A stretch of 64,000 bases of DNA from Paracamarosporium sp. OC-R06-R3 (GCA_019828545.1 JACVRA010000238.1:1-64000); one strand, 5' to 3'. Shown: positions 43,897-55,900, counted from the stretch's first letter. Made by a program: numbers and translations. The notes: a model not told the origin generated them from the letters alone.

Positions 43897-45054
43897 GCAA
43901 CCACGAGAGCGCTCGCGTTACATCTACTTCGATGTATGGATAGATACCAAATGTATAATGAATAAATGAATCGAACATGATCAGTATCAGTATGAAGTTT
44001 GTTAGTGAAGGTCTTGCCATGCGAACCGTTGCACGCCACAACCGCGCACTTCCCCGCAGTTGGAATGGGTTGCGACCAACGCAGCTACCCGCCCGCATGT
44101 TTAACTTGATGTCCACGACGTCTCGACCGCAACACGAAGTGTCGAGCAAACTCGATATTCTTCGTGCCCAAATCCTACTGTGAGACTTTTCTGGCAGTGA
44201 CATCATGGACGGGAAGCGCACGCGAGGATTCCGCGTCCACCAATCATGGACACCTTCCCAAAGCATGCTAGAGGGACCAGCGGTACCATGGGGCTTATCT
44301 ACACAAGCTTCGCTAACAAGCCTGCTCCGCGTGCCTCGGCCGCTACGACGACGAGCTTGTCTGGATGCCGCAGCTGCGAGCGTGGCTTCGGGCATGCGAC
44401 GAGGACGGCAGCCGGGTCCTCGGGTGCAGCTGGGACGGTGGAGTGGCGCGGTACGGTTGGGAATAAGCTCGAGGTTGGTGATAAGGAAGACAGGGTTTGC
44501 AGGAGCTGTGCCTGTGCATCCTGGAGCTAGAGCGGGGCCCATCTGTACCTGGCAGATGGACATGTCGAACACTTGGAGAACGATTACTGTGGCTGGGCGT
44601 GCTCTCGTCACAGTTCGTACCTTGTGTCCAAGACCATCACCGTCACCATGGAGTCATGCTCAATTGCTCCATTGCCATCTCCAACCCAGCGCAATGTCCT
44701 GCCAATTCGACCGCGCCGCAAGGATTCTCCCCGCTCCAAGGGAGCTTGGTGGCGACGAGTCTTGTCCAACGGCCTTCCTCATCGGGTGAATAGCTCTACG
44801 ACCCGGGCCACCCGCAGATATCGCGTCCCAGCATTGCCCTCCACCATCGCCAATCACAGCTGCACTCGGCTAAGCCGAAGCTCCTACGAGGATAGCTTGT
44901 TTACCGCGAGCTGGAATAAAGATGGGTGACGTCGCGCACAGGCGGCGGTACCTTTTAACCTCTGGTCGCTGCCCGGGTCAATTGCACTCGTCCGTCGTTG
45001 ACAGTATCCTGAGGCGTGCACACCAAGTGAGACAAGGTCAATTGAGCGGTAGCC
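43897..45054. other. GC-rich intergenic region with no clear gene
   Basis: About 1.16 kb between the two protease genes. Long open frames exist on both strands (a 256-codon minus frame and a 194-codon plus frame that overlap), rich in Arg, Ala, Ser and Pro as expected of GC-rich non-coding DNA. None shows a known domain. Confidence 0.4.
44927..44934 (+). promoter_or_regulatory. CRE-like site TGACGTCG
   Basis: TGACGTCG differs from the full cAMP-response palindrome (TGACGTCA) at the last base. It lies 121 nt before the S10 carboxypeptidase start. bZIP factors of the ATF/CREB type bind such sites; use here is only inferred. Confidence 0.3.
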
Positions 45055-46887
45055 ATGCAGTTGCTCTCCGTCCTGGCCCTCGCCGGGCTCGCCAGCGCCA
45101 TCAACACCCGCGGCTCTCGCGGCGCGGTCCTCGAGCGAAAGGGCATCAAGCTCCCCCAGCCGAGGAGTCCGCCCAAGCAGGCTGCTCCTTTTGCGAAGCG
45201 CGATGGCACAACTATCATTCCGCAGAATGAGAAGACGGCGAGTAAGTTGCCATGTCCATGCACCTTCCATCCATCCACGCATTTTCCACGCGCCTTCCAC
45301 GCATCTCCCACGTGCTCTCTACGCAAATATCGCAGTACAACAGAGTATTAACCAAAGCAGAATTTGTCGTCAATGGCACCGCCGGCGCCATTCCTGAAGT
45401 CGACTTCGATATTGGCGAGAGTTACGCTGGTCTCCTGCCTATCAGCGACAAGGCGAACGAGACGGATCAGCTGTACTTCTGGTTCTTCCCGAGCGCCAAC
45501 GAGGATGCTGAAGATGAGATCACCATCTGGTTGAACGGCGTTCGTGGCCCTCTTAGCATCTTATTATCAATATACTGACAATAGTCAGGGTCCCGGCTGC
45601 TCTTCTCTCGAGGGGTTCCTCCAGGAGAACGGCCCCATCTCCTGGCAGTACGGCACGCCAAAGCCGGTCTATAACCCCTGGAACTGGGCAAACTTGACTA
45701 ATATGGTGTGGGTCGAGCAACCTGTCGGCACTGGCTTCACTCAGGGTATCCCGAGTGCGACCAGCGAAGAGGAGGTCGCAGCACAGTTCGCGGGTTTCTG
45801 GAAGAACTTCCTGGACACATTCGACCTCTGCGGACGCAAAGTGTACATTGCTGGCGAGTCTTACGCCGGCAAATACATACCTTACATTGCGAACGAGTTC
45901 CTAGATCAGGAGGATAAGGAGTACTACGATGTCAAGGGTATCCTGATCTATGATCCGTCGGTCGCATCCGACACCTTGCTAGAAGACATCCCATCCGTCC
46001 CCTTCGTCGATCGATGGTCAGGCCTCTTTAACTTGAACAAAACCTTCACAGACGCGATTCATGAGCGCGCCGAGAAGTGCGGTTACACCGACTACCTCGA
46101 CACCTATCTTACCTTCCCTCCTCCTGGCAAGCTCCCCACCCCTGAATACACCAACCAAGACGAAGGCTGCAATGTCTGGAGCGACATCTTTGATGCAGTT
46201 TTAATCACAAACCCCTGCTTCGACGTCTACCAGGTTGCCACAACTTGCCCGCTACTCTGGGATCAGCTCGGCTTCCCCGGATCCTTCGATTACCTCCCCG
46301 AAGGCCAGCAGATCTACTTCAACCGCACTGACGTGCAGAAAGCCATGAACGCGCCAGTCCAGCCATGGGCAGAATGCCAGAGCGCCCTCGAGACCGACAC
46401 CTCCGTCGACTCCTCTTGGGTTGTCCTTCCCCGTGCCATCGACGAACTCGACCGCACCGTCATTGTCCACGGCGACCTCGACTTCGTCCTCCTATACAAC
46501 GGCACGCTCCTCACGATCCAAAACATGACCTTCGGCGGCCAGCAAGGCTTCCAAAAGGCGCCCTCGGACGCATTCTACGTGCCGTACCACGAGGACTACA
46601 GCTACGAGAGCCTGAGCGCGAGCGGCATCATGGGCGTCACGCACACGGAGCGCAAGCTCACGTGGGTGCAGCAGGCGCTCAGCGGACACATGGTGCCGCA
46701 GTACCAGCCCAGCAGCGGCTACAGGCAGCTCGAGTTCTTGCTCGGTCGCATCGACAGCTTGAGCTCGACCGAGCCGTTCTCGACGCAGAAGTGGGTCGAG
46801 CAGCCTAAGGTTAATGGGTCCGATTTCAATGTTACGGGCGTGCGTATGCCGCGTAGTAATAGCATGAGGTTGCCTAGGATGTACTAG
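45055..46887 (+). CDS. secreted serine carboxypeptidase, family S10
   Basis: Exons 45055-45241, 45361-45539 and 45589-46887 (introns 45242-45360 and 45540-45588) give 554 aa. A signal peptide ends near residue 16 (ALAGLASAI). The first splice join gives KFVVNGT, typical of the family. The second joins [13 protein letters not shown], the substrate-binding block, which fixes the model. The catalytic Ser is in [16 protein letters not shown], the Asp in [12 protein letters not shown] and the His in [10 protein letters not shown]. It removes residues from protein C termini, usually at acid pH, outside the cell or in the vacuole. The second intron has the unusual donor GTTCGT, also seen in the sedolisin gene. 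It pairs in location with the S53 tripeptidyl peptidase. Confidence 0.95.
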
Positions 46888-47257
46888 GTTGTGAGGCCTG
46901 GATAGTAGGTCACGCTTAATGTGTAGTTTTGTACATGAATGACGAAATGTGATGTTATTGAGTGTGCTGTTATGAAGTGTGGTGTTGTGAAATGTGATAT
47001 CATGAAGTTTGTTATTATCTAGCCGTATTCGAAGGAAATCAGCGTGACATGTTCTCTAATGTATGCTCTTGTGATGCTCTTCACATTGCTACCAGAATGA
47101 TACTGCGCGCCAAGGGTGGCCTCGGCCTTCGTTCCGCCCACCCCCACATTTGCTGCCGCCCTCACGCCCTTCACCCCTCATACAAAAGTACATCGCCCAC
47201 GATGCCTCCTCCACCGACACCAGAACTCCACGCTCTCTTTTTCCCCCTACGTTCACA
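46888..47257. other. short intergenic region with a tandem repeat
   Basis: 370 nt between the carboxypeptidase and the PLP enzyme, on the same strand. Contains the minisatellite at 46944-47018, in what is probably the 3' UTR of the carboxypeptidase. Confidence 0.45.
46944..47018 (+). repeat. minisatellite, five units of about 15 nt
   Basis: Five imperfect units in a row, built on gaagtgtgatgttat, with lengths 16, 14, 15, 15 and 15 nt. The units differ from each other at several positions, so the array is old or drifting. It begins 57 nt after the carboxypeptidase stop codon. Confidence 0.65.
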
Positions 47258-48472
47258 ATGGGCTCCATCAGCGATCCCCTACCGCTGACACGCGACTCCG
47301 TCATCGCTGCGCACGACCTTATCAAACCCCACATCCACCTCACACCGGTGCAAACCAACACGACGCTCTCGAACCTCGCATCGACGCCGCAGACCACCGA
47401 AGCTCTGAAGGGGACACCATGGGAAGGACAGGAACCCGCAAAGCCGAAGATCAAACTCTTCTTCAAATGCGAGAACTTCCAGCGCATCGGAGCATTCAAA
47501 GTGCGCGGAGCCTTCCACGCCGTGAAGCGTCTCATTGAAAAAGAAGGCCTCGAAGAAGTCAGACGAAAAGGCGTCGTCACACACAGCAGCGGCAACCATG
47601 CACAAGCCCTCGCCCTCGCAGCGAGGACGTTCAACATCCCCGCGCACATCGTCATGCCCTCGATATCTACCCCGAGCAAGATCGCGGGAACGCAGGCACA
47701 GGGTGCGATTGTACATTTCAGTGGGAGCACGAGCCAGGAGCGGGAAGCTGTGGTGGAGGACGTGATTAAGGATACCGGCGCGACACTCGTTCCGCCGTAC
47801 GATCATCCGCACATTATACTCGGACAGGGAACCATGGCGCTCGAACTCACCGAGCAGGCTTCCTCTCTGATCGAAAGCGAGCCTAGCTTGAGCGTGAAGG
47901 CAGGAAAGGCAGGCTTGGACGCTGTCATTGCACCCTGCGGTGGTGGCGGCATGCTCGCGGGTAACGCGGTCGCCCTGCACGGCACAGGTATCAAGGTTTT
48001 CTCTGCAGAGCCCAGCTTCGAAGGCGGCGATGATGCACGGCGTGGCGTGGGAGCAGGCGAGCGTATCACGTCTGTTAAAACACTTACCATTGCCGATGGC
48101 CTGCGCACGCCGCTCGGCGAAATCAACTGGAAGATCGTTGCCGACCCGTCCTACGTCCATTCTCTTTACTCGGTAACAGAGGAGAATATCAAGAACGCGA
48201 TGAGATTGGTATTGGAGAGGATGAAATGCTTTGTTGAGCCGAGTGCCGTCGTAGGCCTAGCGACCATTCTCTACAACGAAGACTTCAGAAAGTTGGTAGA
48301 GAAAGAGGCGGGAGAGGACGGATGGAATATTGGCGTGGTCTTTAGCGGAGGAAATACTACGATTGAGGCCATCACGAAGATATTTGCGCCTGTTGGGCAG
48401 GAGAAAGCGGAGAGGGAGGAGGGTGTTGTTGGGAAGGATGGAAAGAAGGTGGCTGAGAATGTTGCGGGCTAG
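47258..48472 (+). CDS. PLP-dependent serine/threonine dehydratase or serine racemase
   Basis: 404 aa, single exon. Fold type II PLP enzyme. Lys81 in AFKVRGAF forms the Schiff base. SSGNHAQALA is the asparagine loop that holds the cofactor. GGGGML near residue 230 is the phosphate-binding glycine loop, and FSGGN near the C terminus is also typical. The family includes threonine dehydratase (catabolic), serine racemase and hydroxyaspartate ammonia-lyase. There is no C-terminal ACT regulatory domain, so it is not the biosynthetic, isoleucine-regulated threonine deaminase. An insertion near 45-62 is rich in Thr, Pro and Glu. The start at 47258 (cacaATGgg) has good context; the frame stays open upstream. 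Cytosol is likely. Confidence 0.88.
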   Translation: MGSISDPLPLTRDSVIAAHDLIKPHIHLTPVQTNTTLSNLASTPQTTEALKGTPWEGQEPAKPKIKLFFKCENFQRIGAFKVRGAFHAVKRLIEKEGLEEVRRKGVVTHSSGNHAQALALAARTFNIPAHIVMPSISTPSKIAGTQAQGAIVHFSGSTSQEREAVVEDVIKDTGATLVPPYDHPHIILGQGTMALELTEQASSLIESEPSLSVKAGKAGLDAVIAPCGGGGMLAGNAVALHGTGIKVFSAEPSFEGGDDARRGVGAGERITSVKTLTIADGLRTPLGEINWKIVADPSYVHSLYSVTEENIKNAMRLVLERMKCFVEPSAVVGLATILYNEDFRKLVEKEAGEDGWNIGVVFSGGNTTIEAITKIFAPVGQEKAEREEGVVGKDGKKVAENVAG

Positions 48473-48819
48473 GGGAACATGCGTGGATGCAATGGAGATG
48501 ATACCCGGAAATCTTTGTCAAATCAACAAGTTATGGCATCTTCCATGCTGTCATTTAATGGCTGGTCTAGTGAGCGGATGTAAAATCTAAATCGTGACGT
48601 TTACACTTTGACCCAATCACAATAGCCAAGCATACGCCCCTGAACTGCTCTACGAACCAATTCCTACCTCCTACAGTCACATCAATTAGGAGCGCACACG
48701 AATCACCACCAAACAATCACTCAACTCAACCCCCACGCTGCGACCCCGCCATCCCCAACCGACCCACTTCCCAAAAAAGCGGCCCATACGTCGCACTGCA
48801 CACACTACCACAACCTACC
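48473..48819. other. intergenic region
   Basis: 347 nt between two genes on the same strand. Nothing recognised. Confidence 0.4.
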
Positions 48820-49765
48820 ATGCACTGTGCAACCCAACTTTCAAAAAATTTCCGTAGGATCATACCCGCCATTAAGAGTACCGGAGTGAGTAGGACGTAC
48901 GCATCGAGCGCAGGAGCGGGGAATATGGCACCGGCGAGACCACGGCGGTTTGCACCGCTAGACCCAGCGAGGAGGAAAGAAGGCGACGACCGGCCTGCAT
49001 TGAAAGGAGTTGTTTTCGATGTAGACGGGACACTGTGTAAGTCGAATGACGCGAGATCACCAATCTTAGACCTCGTGAACGGTCTACCGTCTGCGGACCA
49101 ACCTTGCAACCCACCACATCACGTGCCGATTCCCACACCACAACTCCTAACACCGCGCAGGCCTCCCTCAAAACTACATGTTCGGCGAAATGCGCGCCGC
49201 ACTCGGCATACCCAAATCGACCGACATCCTAGACCACATCTACGCGCTCCCGCCCGCCGAGCAGTCCGTCGCGCAGGAAAAAATCCGCGCCATAGAACGC
49301 TCCGCCATGATCTCGCAACAACCTCAGCCGGGCCTCGCTCCCCTGATGACCTACCTCGAGTCGCGCTCCGTCAGGAAGGGCATCTGCACGCGCAACTTCG
49401 ACGCCCCTGTTACACACCTCCTGACTACCTTCTTGCCGGACTCGCTCTTTAGCCCCATTATTACGCGCGAGTTTCGCCCGCCGAAGCCGGATCCTGCGGG
49501 TATCTTGCATATTGCGGGGGAGTGGGGGTGTGAGGATGGGGGAGAGAGTCTGATTATGGTGGGCGATTCGGTGGATGATATGGTGGCGGGTAGGAGGGCG
49601 GGAGCGGCAACGGTGCTGCTTGTTAATGAGGCGAATGCGCATCTAGCGGCGGATGAGTGTACGGATTTTGTGGTGGAGAGGTTGGATGAATTGATTGGGG
49701 TACTGGAGGGTGGGTTTGAGGGAAGGAGGATTGGAGAGGGAGGGGAGAAGGGGGAGAAGCTGTGA
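48820..49765 (+). CDS. HAD-superfamily phosphatase
   Basis: Exons 48820-49036 and 49161-49765 (intron 49037-49160) give 273 aa. The splice join gives DVDGTLCLPQNYMFGEMR, in which the first HAD motif (DxDGT) runs into a cap-region start. Motif II Thr is in KGICTRN, motif III Lys in PPKPDP, and motif IV in MVGDSVDDM. It is a small phosphatase of the phosphoglycolate/beta-phosphoglucomutase-like type; the substrate is not known. The N terminus is basic (KNFRRIIPAIKSTGVSRTYASS) and could be a mitochondrial presequence, with an inner Met near 36 as the start of a cytosolic form. Confidence 0.9.
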
Positions 49766-51072
49766 GGGGGATGTGAGATGAGGTGCGTCGTGTAGGACGT
49801 GTAGACATTCTGGTTCTACGAGGCCTGGAAGGACGGAGACCTTTGGTTCAAGCACACGCTGTGACTTGGGATAGGGGTCCGATTCTACTGCACGTGGACA
49901 CGGAAGAAACATGGCGCATGCTGCTGGTGGCGTTGAGCCCAATTTGCTAGTTGCCGTGTAAACGTAGACTAGTCAGCCTAGAACATTGCCTATAAGCTAG
50001 ACCCGGGCATCATTCCTATCTTGCTGTACTAATACTCAGTGGCAGCGTGTTTCGGCATTCCAAACACCCTAGTCACGCATGAACCCCCGTTTTGTGAGCT
50101 ATTGTGCACTGAGAAAGATTGAGAAGAATAATAGGAATATCAAAGTTCCTGCGAAAAGGTCTTTAGCAGGCGCAAGTGTCGTCGGACAATGACTTGTTTG
50201 ATGCAGTTGCAGCCCTGTTAGGGAACTGAACAACGAGACCGCCGTTTGAAACGAAGAGCCAGTGAGACTAAGACCGGAGAAAAGATTATTTGCTGATGGT
50301 GACAGACATGACAGCGGGCTAGTCATGCAAAAGCGTTGGAAGCTAGGAAGCGCTAAGCTCATCTAGCTCACCACCCCTTTCGAATGATACTTTCACTCTC
50401 CATTTACCGCTTCGTGCATGGACGAAAAAGAAGTCACCTATCGTGCAACCATGGTTCATGGCTCTAGAACGTGTCTATCTCGGATATTGTTCCGTTGACA
50501 CCACGCGGTGTGGCGTCAGCCACAGTCCAGCGTTCCACATTGTTTCTAGCGAGCTGTCGCACCATAACCGCTTCGATATGATCGCGGCAGGGATGAACAT
50601 CTTTCCACCAACGAAACGTTATGCAATGCGGACCGGAAACAAAACGGAAGCGTTCCAACAGCTTTTCTCATTGCTACCGTTGACTGCCGCGACGTCTATT
50701 TGCCGGCTGTGAGAAGCTTTGGACAGTATCGTACTATGTCGCGGAGAATCCTCTTTCCATCTCGAGATCCGCAGACTGCGGGAGCCAAGTGCATTGGCAA
50801 TCTCGGCGGCCGCTGCCGCTCAGTGGTGGATCTCTTCATTTCCAGCGCAACCCCCTTCATCAGAGGTAGAAACAAGCTCCGCCGAGCGCGACCAAGCCTT
50901 CCCCCTGCCAACTTGCGGGCCCACCAATGTTCATGTCTAGGTCTTCCGTGCGAACCGGTGCGGAGGATGTATAAGTACCTCGTCTTGGCCCTCACAATGA
51001 GAACCATCAGCGAAACACCGCAGTCACTCATTTCCACACTCGTTTCTTCTTACTTTCCACTTTACCATCAAG
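49766..51072. other. intergenic region upstream of polygalacturonase
   Basis: 1.3 kb without a recognised gene. Short frames on both strands have no domains. The last few hundred nt probably form the polygalacturonase promoter. Confidence 0.45.
50969..50978 (+). promoter_or_regulatory. TATA-like box of polygalacturonase gene
   Basis: The sequence tgtataagta lies 95-105 nt before the polygalacturonase start. A TATA-like site at this distance fits a strongly expressed secreted-enzyme gene; a pyrimidine-rich leader follows. Confidence 0.45.
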
Positions 51073-52176
51073 ATGGTCTCTGCTCTTTCTGCCCTTCTTC
51101 TCGGCGCTGGCGCTCTTGTGTCGGCTGCTCCTCTTGAGGAGCGCGCTTCCACCAGCTGCACGTTCTCCGGTTCCACCGGTGCTGCGTCCGTTGCCAAGTC
51201 CAAGACCTCTTGCTCTACCATCACCTTGAACAACGTCGCCGTTCCTGCCGGTACCACTCTCGACTTGACCAAGTTGAACAGCGGAACCACTGTCATCTTC
51301 CAGGGTACCACCTCCTTCGGTTACAAGGAGTGGGAAGGTCCCCTGATCTCCGTCTCCGGAACGAAGATCACCGTCAAGGGCGCCAGCGGCCACGTTATCG
51401 ATGGTAACGGTGCGAAGTGGTGGGACGGCAAGGGCTCCAACGGTGGCAAGACCAAGCCCAAGTTCTTCTATGCGCACTCCCTTAAGCAGTCCACCATTTC
51501 CAACCTTAACGTGAAGAACACCCCCGTCCAGGGTTTCAGCATCAACTCCGCGACGGACCTCGTCCTCGACCACATCACCATCGATAACTCCGCTGGTGAC
51601 AGCAGCACTGGCGGCCACAACACCGACGCCTTCGACGTTGGCTCTTCTTCCGGAATCACCATTTCCAACGCCAACATCAAGAACCAGGACGACTGCCTCG
51701 CCATCAACTCTGGCACCAACATCCACTTCGTTGGTGGAACCTGCAGCGGTGGCCACGGCCTCAGCATCGGCTCCGTCGGTGGCCGCTCCAACAACGTTGT
51801 CGACGGCGTTGTCATCGAGAACTCCTCCATCTCCAACTCCCAGAACGGTGTCCGCATCAAGACCGTGTACGACGCCACCGGCTCCGTCAACAACGTGACC
51901 TACAAGGACATCACCCTCTCCGGCATCACCAAGTACGGTATCGTCCTTGAGCAGGATTACGAGAACGGCTCCCCTACTGGAACCGCCACCAACAAGCTCC
52001 CCATCACCGACCTTACCCTTAACGGTGTCAAGGGCTCCGTGTCCAGCAGCGCTACTCCCATCTACATTCTCTGCGGTAAGGGCAGCTGCTCTGACTGGAC
52101 CTGGAAGGGTGTTGCCGTCACCGGTGGCAAGAAGAGCACCAAGTGCTCCAACGTGCCTTCTGGTGCTTCTTGCTAA
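51073..52176 (+). CDS. secreted endopolygalacturonase, GH28
   Basis: 367 aa, single exon. A signal peptide covers 1-18, followed by a short pro-segment ending near EER. The four GH28 motifs are intact: N183-T184-D185, D206-D207, G227-H228-G229 and R261-I262-K263. Asp185, 206 and 207 are the catalytic acids, and Arg/Lys bind the substrate carboxylate. Cys pairs at the N terminus, the middle and the C terminus fit the usual disulfides. It cuts homogalacturonan in plant pectin. Codon use is strongly biased to C-ending codons (AAC, ATC, TCC), more than in its neighbours, as in highly expressed genes. Part of its 3' flank is found again near 58410. Confidence 0.97.
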   Translation: MVSALSALLLGAGALVSAAPLEERASTSCTFSGSTGAASVAKSKTSCSTITLNNVAVPAGTTLDLTKLNSGTTVIFQGTTSFGYKEWEGPLISVSGTKITVKGASGHVIDGNGAKWWDGKGSNGGKTKPKFFYAHSLKQSTISNLNVKNTPVQGFSINSATDLVLDHITIDNSAGDSSTGGHNTDAFDVGSSSGITISNANIKNQDDCLAINSGTNIHFVGGTCSGGHGLSIGSVGGRSNNVVDGVVIENSSISNSQNGVRIKTVYDATGSVNNVTYKDITLSGITKYGIVLEQDYENGSPTGTATNKLPITDLTLNGVKGSVSSSATPIYILCGKGSCSDWTWKGVAVTGGKKSTKCSNVPSGASC

Positions 52177-52966
52177 GCAGACTATGGTTGACTGAGGTGG
52201 TTGGGACTAGGGAGATAGTAGAAGGGCTATGCGGGTGTAGCCGACATATTTTTATTCTTAGTGTATACTTTTATTCCGCATTCTTAATCAATGCATCGTC
52301 TGTGGTATCTTTTATCTCGCCCTTGTGCAATTGTGCTGTTTTGTCATGGTTTTGCGAGACTGATGTGTGAAATAGTAATGTGTACGCAACAGTTAAATGT
52401 CCAATTAGTCCATTAATGGCAATACAAACAAGATAAGATCAATTGCTGCCTAGACGCGTAGTGCACCGCGGCAGTTCCCATGAGCCACATAAGACATAGC
52501 GGAGAAGTTAATAAAAAAGAAGGCAAATGACAAGGGTGGGGTTGTATAATTGGCAGGCTTTCGTATTCGATATTAACTGGAACGAGTTCGTGGGGGCTGA
52601 AAGAATGGAGGTAATAGAGTGACAGCCTGAAGCTATCTTGGTAGAGGCAATTGTTGGATCCACAGGAAAGGCTTGTTCCTTGATAGATAGTAATATAACC
52701 TAAGGAAGAGGGATTGAGAAGTGTGTAGTATCTATGTTCATTTAGAGGAGGCTATAACCATGCTGTTTTTAGTAGCAAGGCTAAAGCAAGCTGTAACAGT
52801 CAGATCGGGTATGCGCCAATGAGAGGCGTTTGCCTACTCCATGCTGTGGTATCACCCTGCATCAATAAAGCCAATAACATGTAAATTCGTAAAAATTGTG
52901 TTGCATTGAGATCGTCATCACGCGTCGCTTATCTGGGGGCATTCCCTTGGGAGTAGCTGAGCGTTT
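52177..52966. other. polygalacturonase 3' flank and intergenic region
   Basis: About 790 nt. The first 200 nt include the segment duplicated at 58410 (listed separately). The rest is AT-rich with no gene. Confidence 0.45.
52224..52376 (+). repeat. duplicated segment, copy A (polygalacturonase 3' flank)
   Basis: Matches 58410-58560 in the same orientation. The best block (52268-52329 here) differs at only two positions from 58435-58496. Copy A holds about 20 extra nt (tttttattcttagtgtata) that look like a local duplication. It starts 48 nt after the polygalacturonase stop codon. Confidence 0.8.
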
Positions 52967-55900
52967 ATGATTGGGAGTCCCATTGCTACCTCGCAGGGAA
53001 CTGAAATTTTGAAGCTACCGACTACACATGTACATTTGGCCGGTCACCGGTACCTGAAAGCAGACGATATGAATCGGAATGCGGATCGGAATTCCGAGAG
53101 AGTAGCGTTTCTCGACTGGCTATCGTGGGATGCCGCGCTGTCGTCACCTACGAATCACCGTGCAGACGGCGAAGTTGCGGGTTTGCATTCTCCTACGACA
53201 TACCATGAGCAGATGGGAACGGAACCCACAGATCACTATCTCGAGGCTGCCGGTGATGATCGCTCCTCTGTTCTTCCCTCAGGAGATATCACAAATTGGG
53301 AAGGCGTGGACACCTTCTCATCGAGTAATGTTTCTCTGGAGAATCACGGATATGACCATACTCATTCAAGTCGCACGCAATCCTCACTTCCTCCAACATA
53401 CTCGGAGACGGCGGAGACGGAGGTCCCGATGATGCCGGCGTCGACTAGACAATTCCGCGATTCTTCGGTGGCTATTAGCTTGGACGACACAACTCATCCT
53501 AGAAAGCATTCATGGAAGCCATATGCACTTGAATGGCCATGGCTCATATCCACTATCACCTATGGCACGGCTCTGCTTATTACAACCATATGCATACACA
53601 TACTTTCGATTAGAAATTCCGGTATAGCAAACGACAGTGGGGGTAGAATGCGCGAGTTTAGCTGGCGCTTTCTACCAACTCTACTCGCCGTCTTATACGT
53701 GACGATGCTCATGATTATCTCGGATGCGGTTAACAGGACCGAATGTTTTGCACGATTATGTCGGGAGGGAGGTTCACGAGCGAGTGCAACAATATTACGC
53801 CGACCCGGACCCTGGTGGACCACCTTCATTGACAGCTTTCCACGCAAGGCTAATAATCGCCATTTCAGCCCGGCTATGTTATGTGCTGTATGCACTGACG
53901 TGATCGGCTTTTTGGTCATTTCACCCTTCTCGGCGGCGTTGCTGACGCCGAAAACTGTCGCTATCGAAACAAAAACGACTTTTAAGCAAGTTCAATTCAA
54001 TGCGACCTCAGGTTTACGACCGGAGTTGTCCACTATGGAGTACTTCCACACGATAGCAAACATCATACAAAACGTCACAACCTCGCCATGGATATCTGAT
54101 AGCTTTACGATCTTACCTTTCTGGCCTTCAAACACTGTACGACCCTCTGGATCCATGCTTCTTGGACCAACAGAGATGTGGCACATGGAAAGCCTCGTAT
54201 TCCAAACGGAATCAGTATGCGAACCGTTCACCCTCGCAGGCGTTACAACTACAGATGGGTCAATACCTCTGATCAAGCTACGCCTACGTGCAGATTCTGG
54301 CTGCGAATATAACTTTACCTACGAAGATGGATGGGCTTCGGCTCCCGAATTCATGCTTTGGACGGATGTTACGAACCCAAAGGTGCTTTCGAGCGAATAT
54401 CACTGGTCTCCCGGACTTACCCAGTCGCTACATATATTTTCATCCAACCACACGCAAAACTGCAACCCGGGTGAGATCATTTTGGTCTTGCCAAATGCCC
54501 ACGAGGGCAAATTTGGGACGGAGTTCACACCACCATTTTTCGCACAACTATGCCGCCCACGGTACTATCTAGCGGAATTACCGATAGAGGCCGTCATCGG
54601 GTCTGGGGTCAACACGGTCACATTCGATGAGTCCTTGTATCTCCGTTTGAGGAGCGAAATCCCTACCAATATGGTTAATGTAAGTTTTTTTCAGGCCCAA
54701 TTTGTGAATGACACGTGGAACAATCACATAGACAATTTTGTGGTTTTTGGCGAGCAAGATTACATAGGAGGACCAGCTGCTTTGCTAGCAGCTGATAATA
54801 ATTTTCGAGTAAAAAACGCCATGAGAGATCATAACTTGTGGACACGGGCAGCCAGGATCAAAAGTCGTGCTTTCGGAGAAGCGATTCAGGCGTCGTTAAA
54901 AACCATTGCGGATACAACCGAGTCTACTGGCCGGATAAGTAGGACCCACCGCCGTATTTTGATATCAACAGCGACAGCCACAATTCTGGAAGCATCTCTT
55001 GGTATTACGATCCTGCTTTGCGCTGGAGTTTCCTGGTTTTCAAGGGATTCAAAACGGCCACTAGGGCTAGACGAAGACCCTACATTTGTGAACACCGTTT
55101 CTGGGTTGTTGGCCAGAGATGCCAAGACAAGGAAACAAATGCGTGTTTTATCCTTCAGAACAAAGGCTACAATGCAAAAGGCTTATGACTGTTGCTTGGA
55201 AAGCAAAGGAGGTTCCATTGTTTCAAGCAAGACTGCTGCATCGATTTCAAAAACACCGCATGATGCGGCGCTCCATTTACTTCCGGCACCACGCTCACCC
55301 TGGAAACCAAGAACATTCTCAACATACACAATAGTAGCTTTTGCGCTATTGTTGCTAGCAGCTGTGGTTGCTTTGATAGTTCTCTTCTCGTATTCGCAAG
55401 ATAATCGTCTTGCTGGCGCAGCGGTAAATTTCGAGGTTGTCGTTGGCAGCGCAGAGGACCCACTAGGCACGTTCGCACTATATTCTATCATACCCACATT
55501 GGTGGCCGTTCTCTTTGGTCTTTGGTGGCAATCGCTTGAGACTCAGTTTAGGATTGCTCAGCCCTTTGTCTCTCTGGCCCGGCGGGCAGAGACTAATGTT
55601 AAAGGTAGTGGATTATCTTATCAATCCTCCTACCTGATATGGGCAAGCGTCAAGGCTGTTCATCGAAGGCATTTACTTCTTGCTCTTGTCTGTTTCGGCG
55701 CCACATTATCCCAGCTTTGTAAGTCACATTCAATACCATGACCTTACACGCCTAACGGTCATATACCAGTGACAGTGACAACCTCAGCTTTGTTTAGGCG
55801 TGAGCTTTATCACATGTCTAGTATCCACGAGACAGACCGGATGCTACAGATACGTCAAGTACCTCATCTGGATGACTATAATATTTTCCAGTCTGATTTA

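Noticed and set aside
43841..44611. 256-codon minus-strand frame overlapping the sedolisin 3' end
   Set aside because: Arg/Pro/Ser-rich composition as expected for the reverse of GC-rich DNA, and no domain.
44205..44789. 194-codon plus-strand frame
   Set aside because: Overlaps other open frames, has no domain or secretion signal, and its composition looks random.
47279..48160. 293-codon minus-strand frame
   Set aside because: Fully antisense to the PLP enzyme, whose motifs are clear; a shadow frame.
51028..51756. 242-codon minus-strand frame, Gly/Val-rich
   Set aside because: Antisense to the polygalacturonase; produced by its strong codon bias.
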